Shown here: piece after piece, positions 52,862-62,773 of the stretch
Numbering within the stretch: position 1 is the stretch's first letter
How the letters are laid out: each line of letters begins with the position of its first letter
Source of the DNA: an uncultured Draconibacterium sp.
GTDB taxonomy: Bacteria > Bacteroidota > Bacteroidia > Bacteroidales > Prolixibacteraceae
Assembly: GCF_963675585.1 (NCBI RefSeq)
Contig: NZ_OY776414.1
Location: 971,001 to 1,035,000, forward strand
Length of the DNA: 64,000 bases
Direction of reading: 5' to 3'
The notes under the pieces: model-generated
The model's input: only the letters and a program-made list of their open reading frames with translations
Database searches by the model: none
Told to the model about the DNA's origin: nothing
Made by a program: the position numbers and the translations under genes

Positions 52862-53065
52862 GACTTTTTACGAAAGTTTAAAGCTTAAAATATTGAATTG
52901 AAACAGGGTTTAATAATTAATTGATTTACTACTGTTTTAGAGTTAGAAATGTCCATTCATTTTTCATTTCTAAAGAGGCCTTTTTTACTTTTTAATGCAC
53001 ATTTCATCAAGTGTATTTCACGTAATTAATTTGATTATAATGAGCCTAAAATTGGAATCTGGTAT

Positions 53066-53860
53066 TTATTTGTGGTTTTTGGTTGATAGAAAATCATTCA
53101 TGTCACGATATCGTATAGACTGAATCTTGTTTTTATTACAGAGTTTAAATGCGTCTTCCAGATATTTTGGATGAATCGAATAATCTCTTAATGTTGTATC
53201 TATACGATGGGCGTATACAACTAAAACTTCATCCAGTTTATTGGCACGTGCAAGGCCTGTTTCTAAATTCTCTAAAGTAATTTTGTAGTTGGTATCAATG
53301 CCCATTGCATTGTTTATTCTGAAATTTGTTTTGGTAGCAAATATTTCATTGTAAGTATTAATGCTTGTATCCTGCATATTCCAGGTCGCTTTTCGTAAAT
53401 ATTGAAAATGGTGAAGAAGTGCAGAATCGATTTCAGGGGTAGAACTTCCGTATGGATAGGCAAAAGACACCACATCGAATCCATAATTTTTCAAAATTTC
53501 AATTGCCGGTTTAATATCACTTTCTATTAATACATCAATAGAATCTTTGTAGTTAAGCGAATTTACATGATTTAATCCGTGGCATCCGATCTCATGTCCA
53601 TCGGCTTCCAATTCTTTTAGTTTTTTAATTTGTTCCGGTTGCAGTAATTGAGGGCGATTAATAAAAAACGTTGCTTTGATGTTGTATTTGTTGAATAGCT
53701 CACGTTGCTTGTACCATAAATCCACATATTGATCATCGAAGGAAAATACAACCGCTCCTGTTTTTAATTCATCATTTTTGCAGGAATAGAGTAGGGAGGT
53801 AAATAAAAACAGCAGGAATACAGGTGCTGCAATACGAATTGTAATTTCTCTTTTAACCAT
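53066..53860 (-). CDS. Polysaccharide deacetylase family lipoprotein (CE4/NodB fold)
   Basis: A 264-residue lipoprotein (lipobox LLYSC, Cys27). The NodB motifs are present: motif 1 FSFDDQYVD with Asp42/Asp43, motif 2 GCHGLNH with metal ligands His94 and His98, then FAYPYGSS and the late VVYAHRI. The substrate may be a peptidoglycan or polysaccharide acetyl group, but many Bacteroidota members of this fold are uncharacterised. It lies upstream of nothing else on this strand within 100 bases. Confidence 0.88.
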   Translation of the reverse strand: MVKREITIRIAAPVFLLFLFTSLLYSCKNDELKTGAVVFSFDDQYVDLWYKQRELFNKYNIKATFFINRPQLLQPEQIKKLKELEADGHEIGCHGLNHVNSLNYKDSIDVLIESDIKPAIEILKNYGFDVVSFAYPYGSSTPEIDSALLHHFQYLRKATWNMQDTSINTYNEIFATKTNFRINNAMGIDTNYKITLENLETGLARANKLDEVLVVYAHRIDTTLRDYSIHPKYLEDAFKLCNKNKIQSIRYRDMNDFLSTKNHK

Positions 53861-53897
53861 TCATTTTCTGTGGGTTGGTACTTATTTCAAAGTAAAT

Positions 53898-53929
53898 AAA
53901 AAAATGCCACCCTGCAAAAGGATGGCATT
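53898..53929 (-). terminator. Terminator of the pnt operon
   Basis: On the minus strand AATGCCATCC pairs with GGGTGGCATT (G-U included), followed by a run of T, 36 bases after the pntB stop. Confidence 0.88.
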
Positions 53930-53964
53930 CTCTATCGAAAGGTTGAATAGTTTTCAACCGAAGT

Positions 53965-55407
53965 TTACATACTTTTAATTTCGCTTACTAATTTCGAAAT
54001 AGAAGCTTTTGCATCGCCAAATAGCATGCGGGTTTTATCGTTGAAGAACAGGAAGTTTTCGATACCTGCATATCCTTTACCCATTCCTCGTTTCATGATA
54101 ATGATGTTTTTAGCCAGGTGTGCATCAATAATTGGCATACCGTAAATAGGGCTGCTTGGATCGTCGTATGCGGCAGGATTTACAACATCGTTGGCTCCAA
54201 TAACAATTGCCACATCTACGTTTGGCATGTCCGGATTAATGTCGTCCATTTCCACCAGCTGCTCGTAAGGAACATCAGCTTCAGCCAGAAGAACGTTCAT
54301 GTGTCCCGGCATACGTCCTGCAACAGGGTGGATCGCATATTTAACTTCAACACCTTTACTTTCAAGCAGGGAATCAAGTTCGTGAGCGATATGTTGTGCC
54401 TGGGCAACAGCCAAACCGTAACCCGGAATAACAACAACTTTCTGCGAGTAACTTAACAGAACTGCTGCATCGCTTAATTGAATTTCTTTTATCGAACCTT
54501 CCACGCCAGTAGCTCCGGCAGCACCTCCACCACCAAATGCTCCAACAATAACGTTAATCAATGAACGGTTCATTGCTTTACACATTAGCATGGTCAATAT
54601 CATTCCGGCAGCTCCTACCAAAATACCACCTAAAATCATTGCCTGGTTGTTGTAAATAAAGCCAGCCATTGCAGCTGCAATACCTGTTAACGAGTTTAAC
54701 AACGAAATTACAACCGGCATGTCGGCACCTCCAATTGGCATAACAAACATAACACCGTATACCAACGAAATAACCAGTAAGGCATAAATCGCCCAAACCA
54801 TTTCAGATGGTTGGTTTGGCGATATAATAATATAAACTCCAATACCAATTGTAACTATTAAAAGCACAAGGTTAATGTATGTCATAAATGGTTTCATGAT
54901 GTCGCCAACTCTTCCGTCGAGTTTTGCAAAAGCTATCATACTTCCACTAAAAGCAATGGCACCAATAATCAATCCTAAAACTGTGACCAAAATCGATTGA
55001 ATATCGCCTGCAACTGCATTGGGATACTCGAGTAATGCAACCAACATAGATGCAGCACCACCTGTGGCATTGTAGATTGATACAAGTTGTGGCATTGCTG
55101 TCATTTTTACCTTACGGGCAATGATCCATCCAATGGCAGATCCTACGCCAATGGCAGCCAGAATAATCCATACATTTGTCAGTGGAATACCATTGCCACC
55201 TGCATCTTTATGCAATAAAAGTGTTGTTAACATTCCCAGTCCCATTCCGCCTGCAGCCCAAAGGTTACCGGTACGGGCAGTGGCAGGGTGGGAAAGTAGT
55301 TTTAATCCGTATACAAATAAAAGTGCGGCAATCAGATAACTTAGCTCAAGTATTGAATCGCCAATGGTATATTCCATTCCGTTTAAAATTCCTATTACTT
55401 TATCCAT
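53965..55407 (-). CDS. pntB: NAD(P) transhydrogenase subunit beta
   Basis: A 480-residue inner-membrane subunit carrying about eight to nine membrane segments (5-270) and the NADP(H)-binding domain III (about 300-480). Domain III has the GYGLAVAQAQH loop, VEVKYAIHPVAGRMPGHMNVLLAEA and the GANDVVNPAA motif. The proton-translocating transhydrogenase uses the proton gradient to make NADPH from NADH. It is the third gene of the pntA1-pntA2-pntB operon, with 6 bases between the coding regions. Confidence 0.97.
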   Translation of the reverse strand: MDKVIGILNGMEYTIGDSILELSYLIAALLFVYGLKLLSHPATARTGNLWAAGGMGLGMLTTLLLHKDAGGNGIPLTNVWIILAAIGVGSAIGWIIARKVKMTAMPQLVSIYNATGGAASMLVALLEYPNAVAGDIQSILVTVLGLIIGAIAFSGSMIAFAKLDGRVGDIMKPFMTYINLVLLIVTIGIGVYIIISPNQPSEMVWAIYALLVISLVYGVMFVMPIGGADMPVVISLLNSLTGIAAAMAGFIYNNQAMILGGILVGAAGMILTMLMCKAMNRSLINVIVGAFGGGGAAGATGVEGSIKEIQLSDAAVLLSYSQKVVVIPGYGLAVAQAQHIAHELDSLLESKGVEVKYAIHPVAGRMPGHMNVLLAEADVPYEQLVEMDDINPDMPNVDVAIVIGANDVVNPAAYDDPSSPIYGMPIIDAHLAKNIIIMKRGMGKGYAGIENFLFFNDKTRMLFGDAKASISKLVSEIKSM

Positions 55408-55413
55408 AACTGC

Positions 55414-55728
55414 CTACTTTTTTTTCTTTTTAAACATTTCAAGCATTCTGTCGGTAACAGCAAATCCCCCAACAACGTTTAGTGTACCAAATATCAGGGC
55501 TAAAATCCCCAGTACCAGATCCAGCGAAAACTTAGTAAGGTCGGCGTGTCCAACAAGAATAATTCCACCAATAATAATAACACCACTAATTGCGTTTGCT
55601 CCGGACATTAACGGAGTGTGCAAAACGGCAGGCACGTTGGAAATCACTTCAATACCCACAAATATGGATAAGGCGATAATAAAAATCGCTTCTTTATACT
55701 CAAAGAAAAATGTTAATACTTGTTCCAT
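55414..55728 (-). CDS. pntA2: NAD(P) transhydrogenase subunit alpha, membrane part
   Basis: A 104-residue membrane protein with three hydrophobic helices (about 10-30, 35-55 and 65-90) containing VPAVLHTPLMSGANAISGV, which matches the C-terminal membrane domain of PntA. In this three-gene arrangement it is separate from the NAD-binding part. It lies 5 bases downstream of pntA1 and 6 upstream of pntB. Confidence 0.93.
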   Translation of the reverse strand: MEQVLTFFFEYKEAIFIIALSIFVGIEVISNVPAVLHTPLMSGANAISGVIIIGGIILVGHADLTKFSLDLVLGILALIFGTLNVVGGFAVTDRMLEMFKKKKK

Positions 55729-55733
55729 ATCTG

Positions 55734-56864
55734 TTATGCTTTTTCGATTACTGATTTAACTCGTTCGTTGTAAATTTCACCTTTATTTGTAATACAGGTT
55801 CCTTTTACAATGTCATCTTCAAAATTCAGGTTTAAGGCACCTTCTTCTCCAATAATTAACTTCATAAAGTTGAGTACGTTTTTACCAAACATACGACTGG
55901 CATCCACCGGTTTTTGCGACGGATAATTTGATTGGCCAATTATGCTTACTCCTTTGTATACAACTGTTTCGTCGTTTTTAGTTAACTCGCAGTTTCCTCC
56001 GGTAGAAGCGGCCAGGTCAATAATTACCGATCCTGGTTTCATGCCTTCAACAGCTTCGGTTGGAATTAAAAGCGGAGCTTTACGACCCGGAATTTGTGCT
56101 GTACAAATTACCACATTCGATTTTGCAGCTACATCGTTAATCGCCTGTTGTTGTTTCTTTTTAAACTCGTCGGTTTGTTCTACAGCATAACCTCCGGCGG
56201 CTTTGTCTTCAGTGGCACCTTCCACTTCAACAAATTTTCCTCCCAAACTCATTACTTCTTCTTTCACGGCCGAGCGAACATCAAATACCTGAACCTGGGC
56301 TCCCAGTTTGCGTGAAGTAGCGATTGCTTGCAAACCTGCAACACCTGCTCCCAGAATTAAAACATTGGCGGGGCGAATTGTTCCTGCAGCTGTCATAAAC
56401 ATTGGGAAAAAGGTTGGCAGTTTAACGGCTGCTTCCAATACGGCCATGTAACCTGATACCGTTGCCATTGACGATAAAATATCCATGGCTTGTGCACGGG
56501 TTGTACGTGGAATCAGGTCGAGACTAAAAGTTGTTGTGCCTTTTTTTAGAAAGGTATTTACCAACTCGGTATCCCACAGTGGATTAAATGCACTAATCCA
56601 AACCTGCGAATCTTTAATTTTCTCTGTATCTCCTTCAGCCGGTGGCTGAATTTGTAATAGAACTTCAGCTTGTGCAAAAACATCTGCTCGTGCAACTACA
56701 TTTGCTCCAACAGCTTCGTAGTCAGCATCACTCGCAAAAGCAGTTTCTCCGGCACCCTGTTCCACTAATACCTTCACTTTCAAATCAGTAAAAGCCTTTA
56801 CTGTTTCCGGAAGCAAAGCTACACGGGACTCAGTACCGTACTCCTTTAATAGTCCAAGAATCAT
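55734..56864 (-). CDS. pntA1: NAD(P) transhydrogenase subunit alpha, NAD-binding part
   Basis: A 376-residue cytoplasmic subunit (domain I) homologous to alanine dehydrogenase. It has the N-terminal PETVKAFTDLKVKVLVEQGAG region, the NAD loop VLILGAGVAGLQAIATSRKLGA (about 168-189), the mobile loop region (about 215-245, GGKFVEVEGATEDKAAGGYA) and VIIDLAASTGGNCE. It is first in the operon. A TAGATTTG box precedes it by about 31 bases, with a palindrome beyond. Confidence 0.96.
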   Translation of the reverse strand: MILGLLKEYGTESRVALLPETVKAFTDLKVKVLVEQGAGETAFASDADYEAVGANVVARADVFAQAEVLLQIQPPAEGDTEKIKDSQVWISAFNPLWDTELVNTFLKKGTTTFSLDLIPRTTRAQAMDILSSMATVSGYMAVLEAAVKLPTFFPMFMTAAGTIRPANVLILGAGVAGLQAIATSRKLGAQVQVFDVRSAVKEEVMSLGGKFVEVEGATEDKAAGGYAVEQTDEFKKKQQQAINDVAAKSNVVICTAQIPGRKAPLLIPTEAVEGMKPGSVIIDLAASTGGNCELTKNDETVVYKGVSIIGQSNYPSQKPVDASRMFGKNVLNFMKLIIGEEGALNLNFEDDIVKGTCITNKGEIYNERVKSVIEKA

Positions 56865-56894
56865 AAATTTTGATTTAGATATTTAATTTGGAAA

Positions 56895-56932
56895 CAAATC
56901 TAAGAAAATAAAATTACCGTGTCCGTACACGG
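56895..56932 (-). promoter_or_regulatory. pnt promoter box with overlapping palindrome
   Basis: The minus strand reads TAGATTTG at 56902-56895, a match to TAnnTTTG 31 bases before the pntA1 ATG. Upstream lies CCGTGT-CCGT-ACACGG (56917-56932), a 6-bp-arm palindrome, which would overlap the -33 region and could be an operator. No TTG box was seen there, which fits activator control. Confidence 0.45.
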
Positions 56933-57048
56933 CGAATCTTTTTCTTATGATTTATAACAGTTTTATTAACACACAAGAATGTTTCCGGTGTTGCACGAGC
57001 ACGGTGCTCCGAAAAGACATAGACGCTTGCTCTGAAAGATAGCCTTTT

Positions 57049-57687
57049 TTAATGGCCTCCAATGCCAAACAAATCGAATGGAGGTTGACTAAAAAAATCG
57101 TTGAAAAGAAAATAGTTCAGAACAATAAAAGCAATAAAACCAAGTAAAATAAGAATTTGACCCCAGTTTGTTTTTTGAATTTCATGACGCGATTTTACGT
57201 CGCACACTTCACCCGGACAATATTGAACTTTATCTTTAAAAAACCAGGGATAAGTTTTGCAGCCAAGACATATTCCAAAAACCGATTCGAAAAACAAAAA
57301 AATAAGGCAAACAAAACAAATCAGACCGGTAATAGGGCTGTAGGAGTTTACCAACACAATTAAAACAAACATGGTAAGCGCCAAAGCGATTCCTATTTTC
57401 CAGGCAAACTTTTTTTGCCGGGCTCCTACATATTCCGGTGTTTGATTACGAACAATTAGTCTTCCAATAATAAGTGTTGGAGCAAACCTTGGACTAACAA
57501 ATACCCGGATTAGCATATCGGTTAAAAAACCAATAACAGCATATTTCAGCATTGTAAAATCGCCTGACGCCGCTTGTTGAATCGAAATAAACATGATTAA
57601 AAACAAGATACCGGCAGCTGCCCTTATTTCTCTTTCGTTTAAAACCGGAATTGTGTATCCTTCAACCTGTTCTCCAAATTTTGCCAT
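57049..57687 (-). CDS. DUF4395-family membrane protein
   Basis: A 212-residue protein whose first 150 residues match the DUF4395 pattern: VLNEREIRAAAGILF, VSPRFAPTLIIGRLIV, and a membrane segment ending FGICLGCK. Four membrane segments are apparent (about 26-60, 97-120, 122-140 and 183-200). A cysteine-containing loop (GICLGCK and QYCPGEVC) suggests a redox or metal role. The family is often found beside thioredoxin-like or sulfur-transfer genes; none is adjacent here. The function is unknown. Confidence 0.85.
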   Translation of the reverse strand: MAKFGEQVEGYTIPVLNEREIRAAAGILFLIMFISIQQAASGDFTMLKYAVIGFLTDMLIRVFVSPRFAPTLIIGRLIVRNQTPEYVGARQKKFAWKIGIALALTMFVLIVLVNSYSPITGLICFVCLIFLFFESVFGICLGCKTYPWFFKDKVQYCPGEVCDVKSRHEIQKTNWGQILILLGFIAFIVLNYFLFNDFFSQPPFDLFGIGGH

Positions 57688-58029
57688 TTTTTGTGATTTT
57701 AAATTTTTGTAATAAAGTATATGCAGCTATTCTAAATAATTAATAAATTATACAGACAAGTGTAGGTGCAAAATGTTCACAACCATAACTTTAAATTAAG
57801 TATAGAACAGCGGTTCAATCTAAGAAATATTTTTGGTATTAAATGATTGGTCAAAAGTTTTATTTATATGGTAGGTTCTTATAATTGCTAATCGATAGTT
57901 TACAATTGTGGTGTTTCAAATCTGCACTAGTTTTTTGGTATGATAGAAATCACATTCTTTTTTTAAACTGGAAATAATACTATATTCATCATTAATTTCC
58001 GAGGAAGTACTACTAACTGATACAAACCT
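57688..58029. other. 342-base intergenic region between divergent genes
   Basis: This AT-rich gap separates the DUF4395 gene (leftward) from the PocR/PAS kinase gene (rightward). The only recognisable element is TATTTTTG at 57828-57835 on the plus strand, which matches a -7 box but lies about 195 bases from the ATG at 58030 and has no TTG partner. No terminator or open frame of note was seen. Confidence 0.5.
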
Positions 58030-61000
58030 ATGAATTCAGTCGATTTATACACGGAGAATGAGGAAGCATATTCTTTTGAAGATTTCTTTGATATTGAAGA
58101 AATTCAAAGAATGCAGGATTTGTTTGCTGATGTTAATGAGGTGGCATCCATAATTACCCAACCAGATGGTACTCCATTAACCAGGCCTTCAAATTTTACG
58201 CGGCTCTGTGCCGAAATTATCCGGAGATCACCAAAAGGACGTTTAAAATGTTTTCGTTCCGATTCCGTTATCGGCGAGTGTAATACAAGTGGTTCAACCG
58301 TGCACAAATGTTTAAGCGCCGGAATATGGGATGCCGGTGTAACGATTAAAATCGGGGATTTTCATGTTGCCAATTGGTTGATAGGGCAGGTAAAAAGTAC
58401 TGAACTGCAAAAAGAAGAATTGGAAAAATATGCAGATGAGATTGATGTAGACAGAACTGTTTTTATCGATGCATACAAGGAAATTCCGATCATGTCGGAA
58501 AACAAATTCAATAAAATTGCTGAATTATTAGCCGCTTTTGTTACCGAAATTACAGACAAGGCCTATAAAAATATTCTTGTTCAAAAGGAAATAAGCGAAA
58601 AGGAAGTTATCCTTCACCAAAAGAAAGAAAAGGAGCAGGAATTAAAAGAGACTTACGATGAATTTCGGCTTATTTCTGAAAATGTACCAACTATAATTTG
58701 GAAGGCAGAAATTACAAGTGACGGAAGATTTGTAAATTCCTATATTTCGGAAATAGCAGATGAATTATTGGAATTACCAAAGGGAACAATAAAAAATGAT
58801 TTTGAAAAATACTTTTCATACGTTGTTCCTGAAGATCTAGCCTTATTGAATAAAACCATTACAGAAGCAAAGTCGAATCCTGGTAAAACATATAGTGAAT
58901 CCTACAATGTAAAAAAAGATAACGGGGAGTTGGCTATTTTCGAAAGCACCGGACGCATACACAAGCTAAATAACAAAATGCTGTTTATAGGAACTACTGC
59001 TGATATTACCGCCCAAAGAAAAATAAAAACACGCCTGCAAGAAGATGAATACGTGATGAAACAGGCGCAAAAGGTGACTAACTTTGGGTATTATGTTTTA
59101 GATGTGGTAACCGGCTTTTGGGTAAGCTCAAGTTTTTTGGATTACATATTTGGTATTGACGATTCATACGAGAAAGATGTTTCAGGATGGCTTGACTTTA
59201 TTCATCCGGATGACCGGAAGATGATGGAGGAATACTTTTATTCGGAAATTTTAGAAAAGCATAAAAATTTTAATAAACAGTACAGGATAATAAAAGCAAA
59301 CAGCGATGAAGTGGTTTGGGTTCACGGAATGGGAGAACTCGAAATGAATGAGGAAGGGAAAGTTGTAAAAATGATTGGTACCATTCAGGATATTACCAAG
59401 CGCAAGGAGATGGATGATTTATTACTGGAAAGCGAGGAACGATACCGATCTTTATTATCTAACTTGCCAGTTGGAGTTTTTCGTTCTTCATTAAAAGGCG
59501 AGGTGCTTTCTGCGAATCAGGCAATGGCCGAAATGTATGGATATGAAACAGTGGAAGAATTGCTTCAGGTTCCTGCAGAAGAATATTATGCCGAATCAAA
59601 TCCAAGAGACTTGATGCTTGAAAAACTACTGGCCGATGGCTATTTACTCGACTATGAAACGCAAGAGCATAAAAAGGATGGTTCGTTAATATGGGTTTCA
59701 GCCAACTATAAGCTGGTTAAGAATACAAATGATGGAAACTATTACATTGAAGGCGTTTTGATCGATGTTTCTGACCGAAAGAGAGCGAATATAAAATTGG
59801 AAGAAAGCGAACGTCTCCTCGCAAAAATTACCGATAATTTTCCAAATTCTTACATCTCCATTATAGAGAAAGACTATACGATCGGTTATAGTGGAGGTCA
59901 GGAATTTATTAAACAAGGAATCGACCCCAAATCATTTTACGGCTGTACCTTGCACCAGGTTTTTGATGACAAAGCAGGTTTTGTGCGTGATTTTTATGAA
60001 AAAACGTTTAATGGAGAAGAATGCAATTTTGAGCTTTTTATAAACAATCAATTTCAGAAATACAAAACAGTGCCTTTGTATTCTTCTGCGAGCGAGATTG
60101 ATCGTATTTTAGTTGTAACTGAAAATATTACAGATCAAAAAGAAAAGGAAATTGAAATACTTGAAGCAAAAGCAAAAGCAGAGGAAAGCACTGAAAGATA
60201 TGAGTTAGCCATGCAGGTTACACATGACGGGCCGTATGACTGGAATTTGATTACCAACCAAATTTATTATTCCGACAGGTGGAAAGAAATAGTGGGATAT
60301 AAACCAGATGAATTACAAAATGACTTTTCGGTTTGGGAGCAACTAACAAATCCTGAAGATGTAAAAAGATCGTGGGAATTACTAAATCGACATATAAAAG
60401 GTGAGGTTGATAAATTTGAGATCGAATTTCAAATGAAACACAAGGACGGGCATTGGGTTGATATTTTATCGCGTGCCCGTGCTCAGTTTGATAAAACAGG
60501 AAAGGCAATTCGTGTAGTTGGTACACACATTGATATTACCGAATCAAAAAAAGCAGAAAAACATCTTCGTGAAAATGAAGAACGATTTAGAAAACTAACC
60601 GAGCATTTGCCCAGTGGAATTGCCATTTATCACCCTTTGGAAGGGGGCAGGGACTTTCGAATTATTGATATTAATAAAACTGCTGAGGTAATAACAAACT
60701 CAACACGAGAGGAATTAGTAGGAAAGACCTTTCTAAACGCATTCCCAAATATGGAAGGAACGCCATTGTATAAAGCCCTTAAGAAAGTGAGTAAAACGGG
60801 TATTGACGAATTTATTCCTTCCTTTTATTACAAGGATTCAATACGTGAAGGATGGCGCGAAAATTTTGTATATAAGTTACAAACGGGTGAAATTGTTGCC
60901 ATTTTTAGAGATACAACTAGCATTAAAAAGGCGGAAGAGAATTTGATTAAACAAAATAGAGAGTTAGAAAATGCCAAAGCGATTGCCGAACAAAACCAGG

Positions 61001-62484
61001 CTCGCTTTAAAGCGCTGCACGATGCATCCTTTGGTGGAATTGCCATTCATGATAAAGGAAAGATTTTGGATTGCAACCGCGGCTTAACAAAATTAACGGG
61101 ATTGAAGCAAAAAGAACTTATTGGTATGGATGGTTTGTTGCTGATTGCCAAATCGCACCGTAAATTTGTAATGAAAAAGATATTGGATGAATACGCCAAA
61201 CCATACGAAGCTGTTGGAGTTCGTAAGAATGGGGAAGAATATCCGGTTCGTTTGGAAGGACGTATGATTCCGTACAATGGTAAACGGGTTCGTGTAGTTG
61301 AGTTTAGAGATATAACCGATATTAAAAGGGCAGAACACGATCTTATAAGCGCAAAAGAGAAAGCCGAAGAATCGGATCGCTTAAAATCGGCCTTTTTGGC
61401 AAATATGAGTCACGAAATAAGAACTCCGATGAATGGAATTCTTGGCTTTACAAGCCTTTTGCAAGAACCCGGGCTTTCTGGAGAACAACAACAGAATTAC
61501 ATCGATATTATTCAAAAAAGTGGCGACCGAATGTTACAAACCGTTAACGATATAATTGAAGTGTCGAAAATTGAAACGGGGCAGGTAAGTGTTGCACAAA
61601 CAAAGGTAAACGTAAGCACTTTGCTTGAATATTTGTACGACTTTTTTAGAGCAGAAACAGATCGGAAAGGGTTGGAGTTGTTGCTTGAAAATCAATTGCC
61701 AAGTAGCGAAAGTGAAATATTAACCGATGAAAATAAACTCAATTCGATACTCAGTAATTTAATTAAAAATGCAATAAAATATTCCGACACAGGTTTAATA
61801 AAAATAAGTTGTACAAAGGAAAATAAACACATAAAATTTAGTGTAGCAGACCAAGGAATCGGTATTCCAATTCACAGGCAGAAAGCTATTTTTGATCGTT
61901 TTGTACAAGCCGACATTGAAGACAAGAGAGGCCATGAAGGATCGGGTTTAGGATTAACAATTACCAGATCGTATGCAAAAATGCTGGGAGGTGGTGTTTG
62001 GCTCGAATCGCGCGAGGGAATAGGTAGTACGTTCTATGCGACAATTGAATACAAACCTCTTTCAAAAAAGGAAAAGACCTTAATAAATAAAACAAACGGA
62101 ATTAAAACTATGGTAGAAGATAAAAAGCATATACAGATTTTGGTTGCCGAGGATGATGACGTTAGTTTTATGCTCCTGGAAAATATACTTTCATCGGAGA
62201 ACTACACGCTAACACAAGCGAAAAACGGGAAAGAATTAATTAAAGCGTTCAAACAAAATCCGTCGTTTAAATTGATATTAATGGATATTAAAATGCCGGA
62301 ACTGGATGGAATTGAAGCAACAAAACGAATAAGGGAATTTAATGAAACTGTTCCGATTATTGCACAAACCGCTTATGCGCTTGAAGGTGATAGAGAAAAG
62401 GCATTGGAAGCAGGGTGTAATGCTTATGTTTCGAAACCTATAAATAAGAACGATTTGTTGCAAAAAATTCAATCGCTTTTGTAA
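58030..62484 (+). CDS. Hybrid histidine kinase with PocR sensory domain and about seven PAS domains
   Basis: A 1484-residue soluble hybrid kinase. The N-terminal PocR ligand-binding domain (about 18-180) has conserved cysteines (RLCAEIIRRSPKGRLKC, HKCLSAGIWDAGVTI, FHVANWLIGQV). It is followed by a short coiled coil and about seven tandem PAS/PAC units (about 205-1105, for example PEDLALLN, HKDGHWVDILSRAR, VEFRDITDIKRAE). The kinase core has His1128 in NMSHEIRTPMNGILGF and ATPase boxes NLIKNAIKYS and GSGLGLTI, and a receiver domain has Asp1419 in LILMDIKMP. PocR domains were first described in propanediol regulation and sense small molecules, here cytoplasmic. There is no output domain, so another regulator must take the phosphate. 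Confidence 0.94.
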   Translation: MNSVDLYTENEEAYSFEDFFDIEEIQRMQDLFADVNEVASIITQPDGTPLTRPSNFTRLCAEIIRRSPKGRLKCFRSDSVIGECNTSGSTVHKCLSAGIWDAGVTIKIGDFHVANWLIGQVKSTELQKEELEKYADEIDVDRTVFIDAYKEIPIMSENKFNKIAELLAAFVTEITDKAYKNILVQKEISEKEVILHQKKEKEQELKETYDEFRLISENVPTIIWKAEITSDGRFVNSYISEIADELLELPKGTIKNDFEKYFSYVVPEDLALLNKTITEAKSNPGKTYSESYNVKKDNGELAIFESTGRIHKLNNKMLFIGTTADITAQRKIKTRLQEDEYVMKQAQKVTNFGYYVLDVVTGFWVSSSFLDYIFGIDDSYEKDVSGWLDFIHPDDRKMMEEYFYSEILEKHKNFNKQYRIIKANSDEVVWVHGMGELEMNEEGKVVKMIGTIQDITKRKEMDDLLLESEERYRSLLSNLPVGVFRSSLKGEVLSANQAMAEMYGYETVEELLQVPAEEYYAESNPRDLMLEKLLADGYLLDYETQEHKKDGSLIWVSANYKLVKNTNDGNYYIEGVLIDVSDRKRANIKLEESERLLAKITDNFPNSYISIIEKDYTIGYSGGQEFIKQGIDPKSFYGCTLHQVFDDKAGFVRDFYEKTFNGEECNFELFINNQFQKYKTVPLYSSASEIDRILVVTENITDQKEKEIEILEAKAKAEESTERYELAMQVTHDGPYDWNLITNQIYYSDRWKEIVGYKPDELQNDFSVWEQLTNPEDVKRSWELLNRHIKGEVDKFEIEFQMKHKDGHWVDILSRARAQFDKTGKAIRVVGTHIDITESKKAEKHLRENEERFRKLTEHLPSGIAIYHPLEGGRDFRIIDINKTAEVITNSTREELVGKTFLNAFPNMEGTPLYKALKKVSKTGIDEFIPSFYYKDSIREGWRENFVYKLQTGEIVAIFRDTTSIKKAEENLIKQNRELENAKAIAEQNQARFKALHDASFGGIAIHDKGKILDCNRGLTKLTGLKQKELIGMDGLLLIAKSHRKFVMKKILDEYAKPYEAVGVRKNGEEYPVRLEGRMIPYNGKRVRVVEFRDITDIKRAEHDLISAKEKAEESDRLKSAFLANMSHEIRTPMNGILGFTSLLQEPGLSGEQQQNYIDIIQKSGDRMLQTVNDIIEVSKIETGQVSVAQTKVNVSTLLEYLYDFFRAETDRKGLELLLENQLPSSESEILTDENKLNSILSNLIKNAIKYSDTGLIKISCTKENKHIKFSVADQGIGIPIHRQKAIFDRFVQADIEDKRGHEGSGLGLTITRSYAKMLGGGVWLESREGIGSTFYATIEYKPLSKKEKTLINKTNGIKTMVEDKKHIQILVAEDDDVSFMLLENILSSENYTLTQAKNGKELIKAFKQNPSFKLILMDIKMPELDGIEATKRIREFNETVPIIAQTAYALEGDREKALEAGCNAYVSKPINKNDLLQKIQSLL

Positions 62485-62581
62485 TTTTTCCAGGTTGTTC
62501 TTCAACTTTCTTATCTTCTGACTTATTTTGTCTGATTCGATATAAAACAAATTGAATGTACACAATCAGTTCTATTAAGAA

Positions 62582-62639
62582 CGTCACCCTGAATTTATTT
62601 CAGGGTCTTTTTGTCAATGGTCAGGTAATCAGCATGACG
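62582..62639. repeat. REP-like element with two inverted copies
   Basis: CGTCACCCTGAATTT (62582-62596) opens a hairpin, CCCTGAA...TTCAGGG, followed by CTTTTT. About 30 bases further on, a second related sequence in the opposite orientation (ending ATGACG at 62639) reads CGTCATGCTGATT on the minus strand. Such paired CGTCA...CTGAA repeats are dispersed in many Bacteroidota genomes. The first hairpin could also serve as terminator for the hybrid kinase gene about 100 bases upstream. The rest of 62485-62773 shows nothing further. Confidence 0.5.
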
Positions 62640-62773
62640 ACCTATTGGTAAATATCGCAGAGTGTAGATATTCATTAAAACAAAGTAACGGTAAACATTG
62701 TCATTTGATTTTACAATGGTGTTTTGTTCGCAGTATTGGTTTCACCGAAAATCAAAAAATAGGTTTTATGTCT

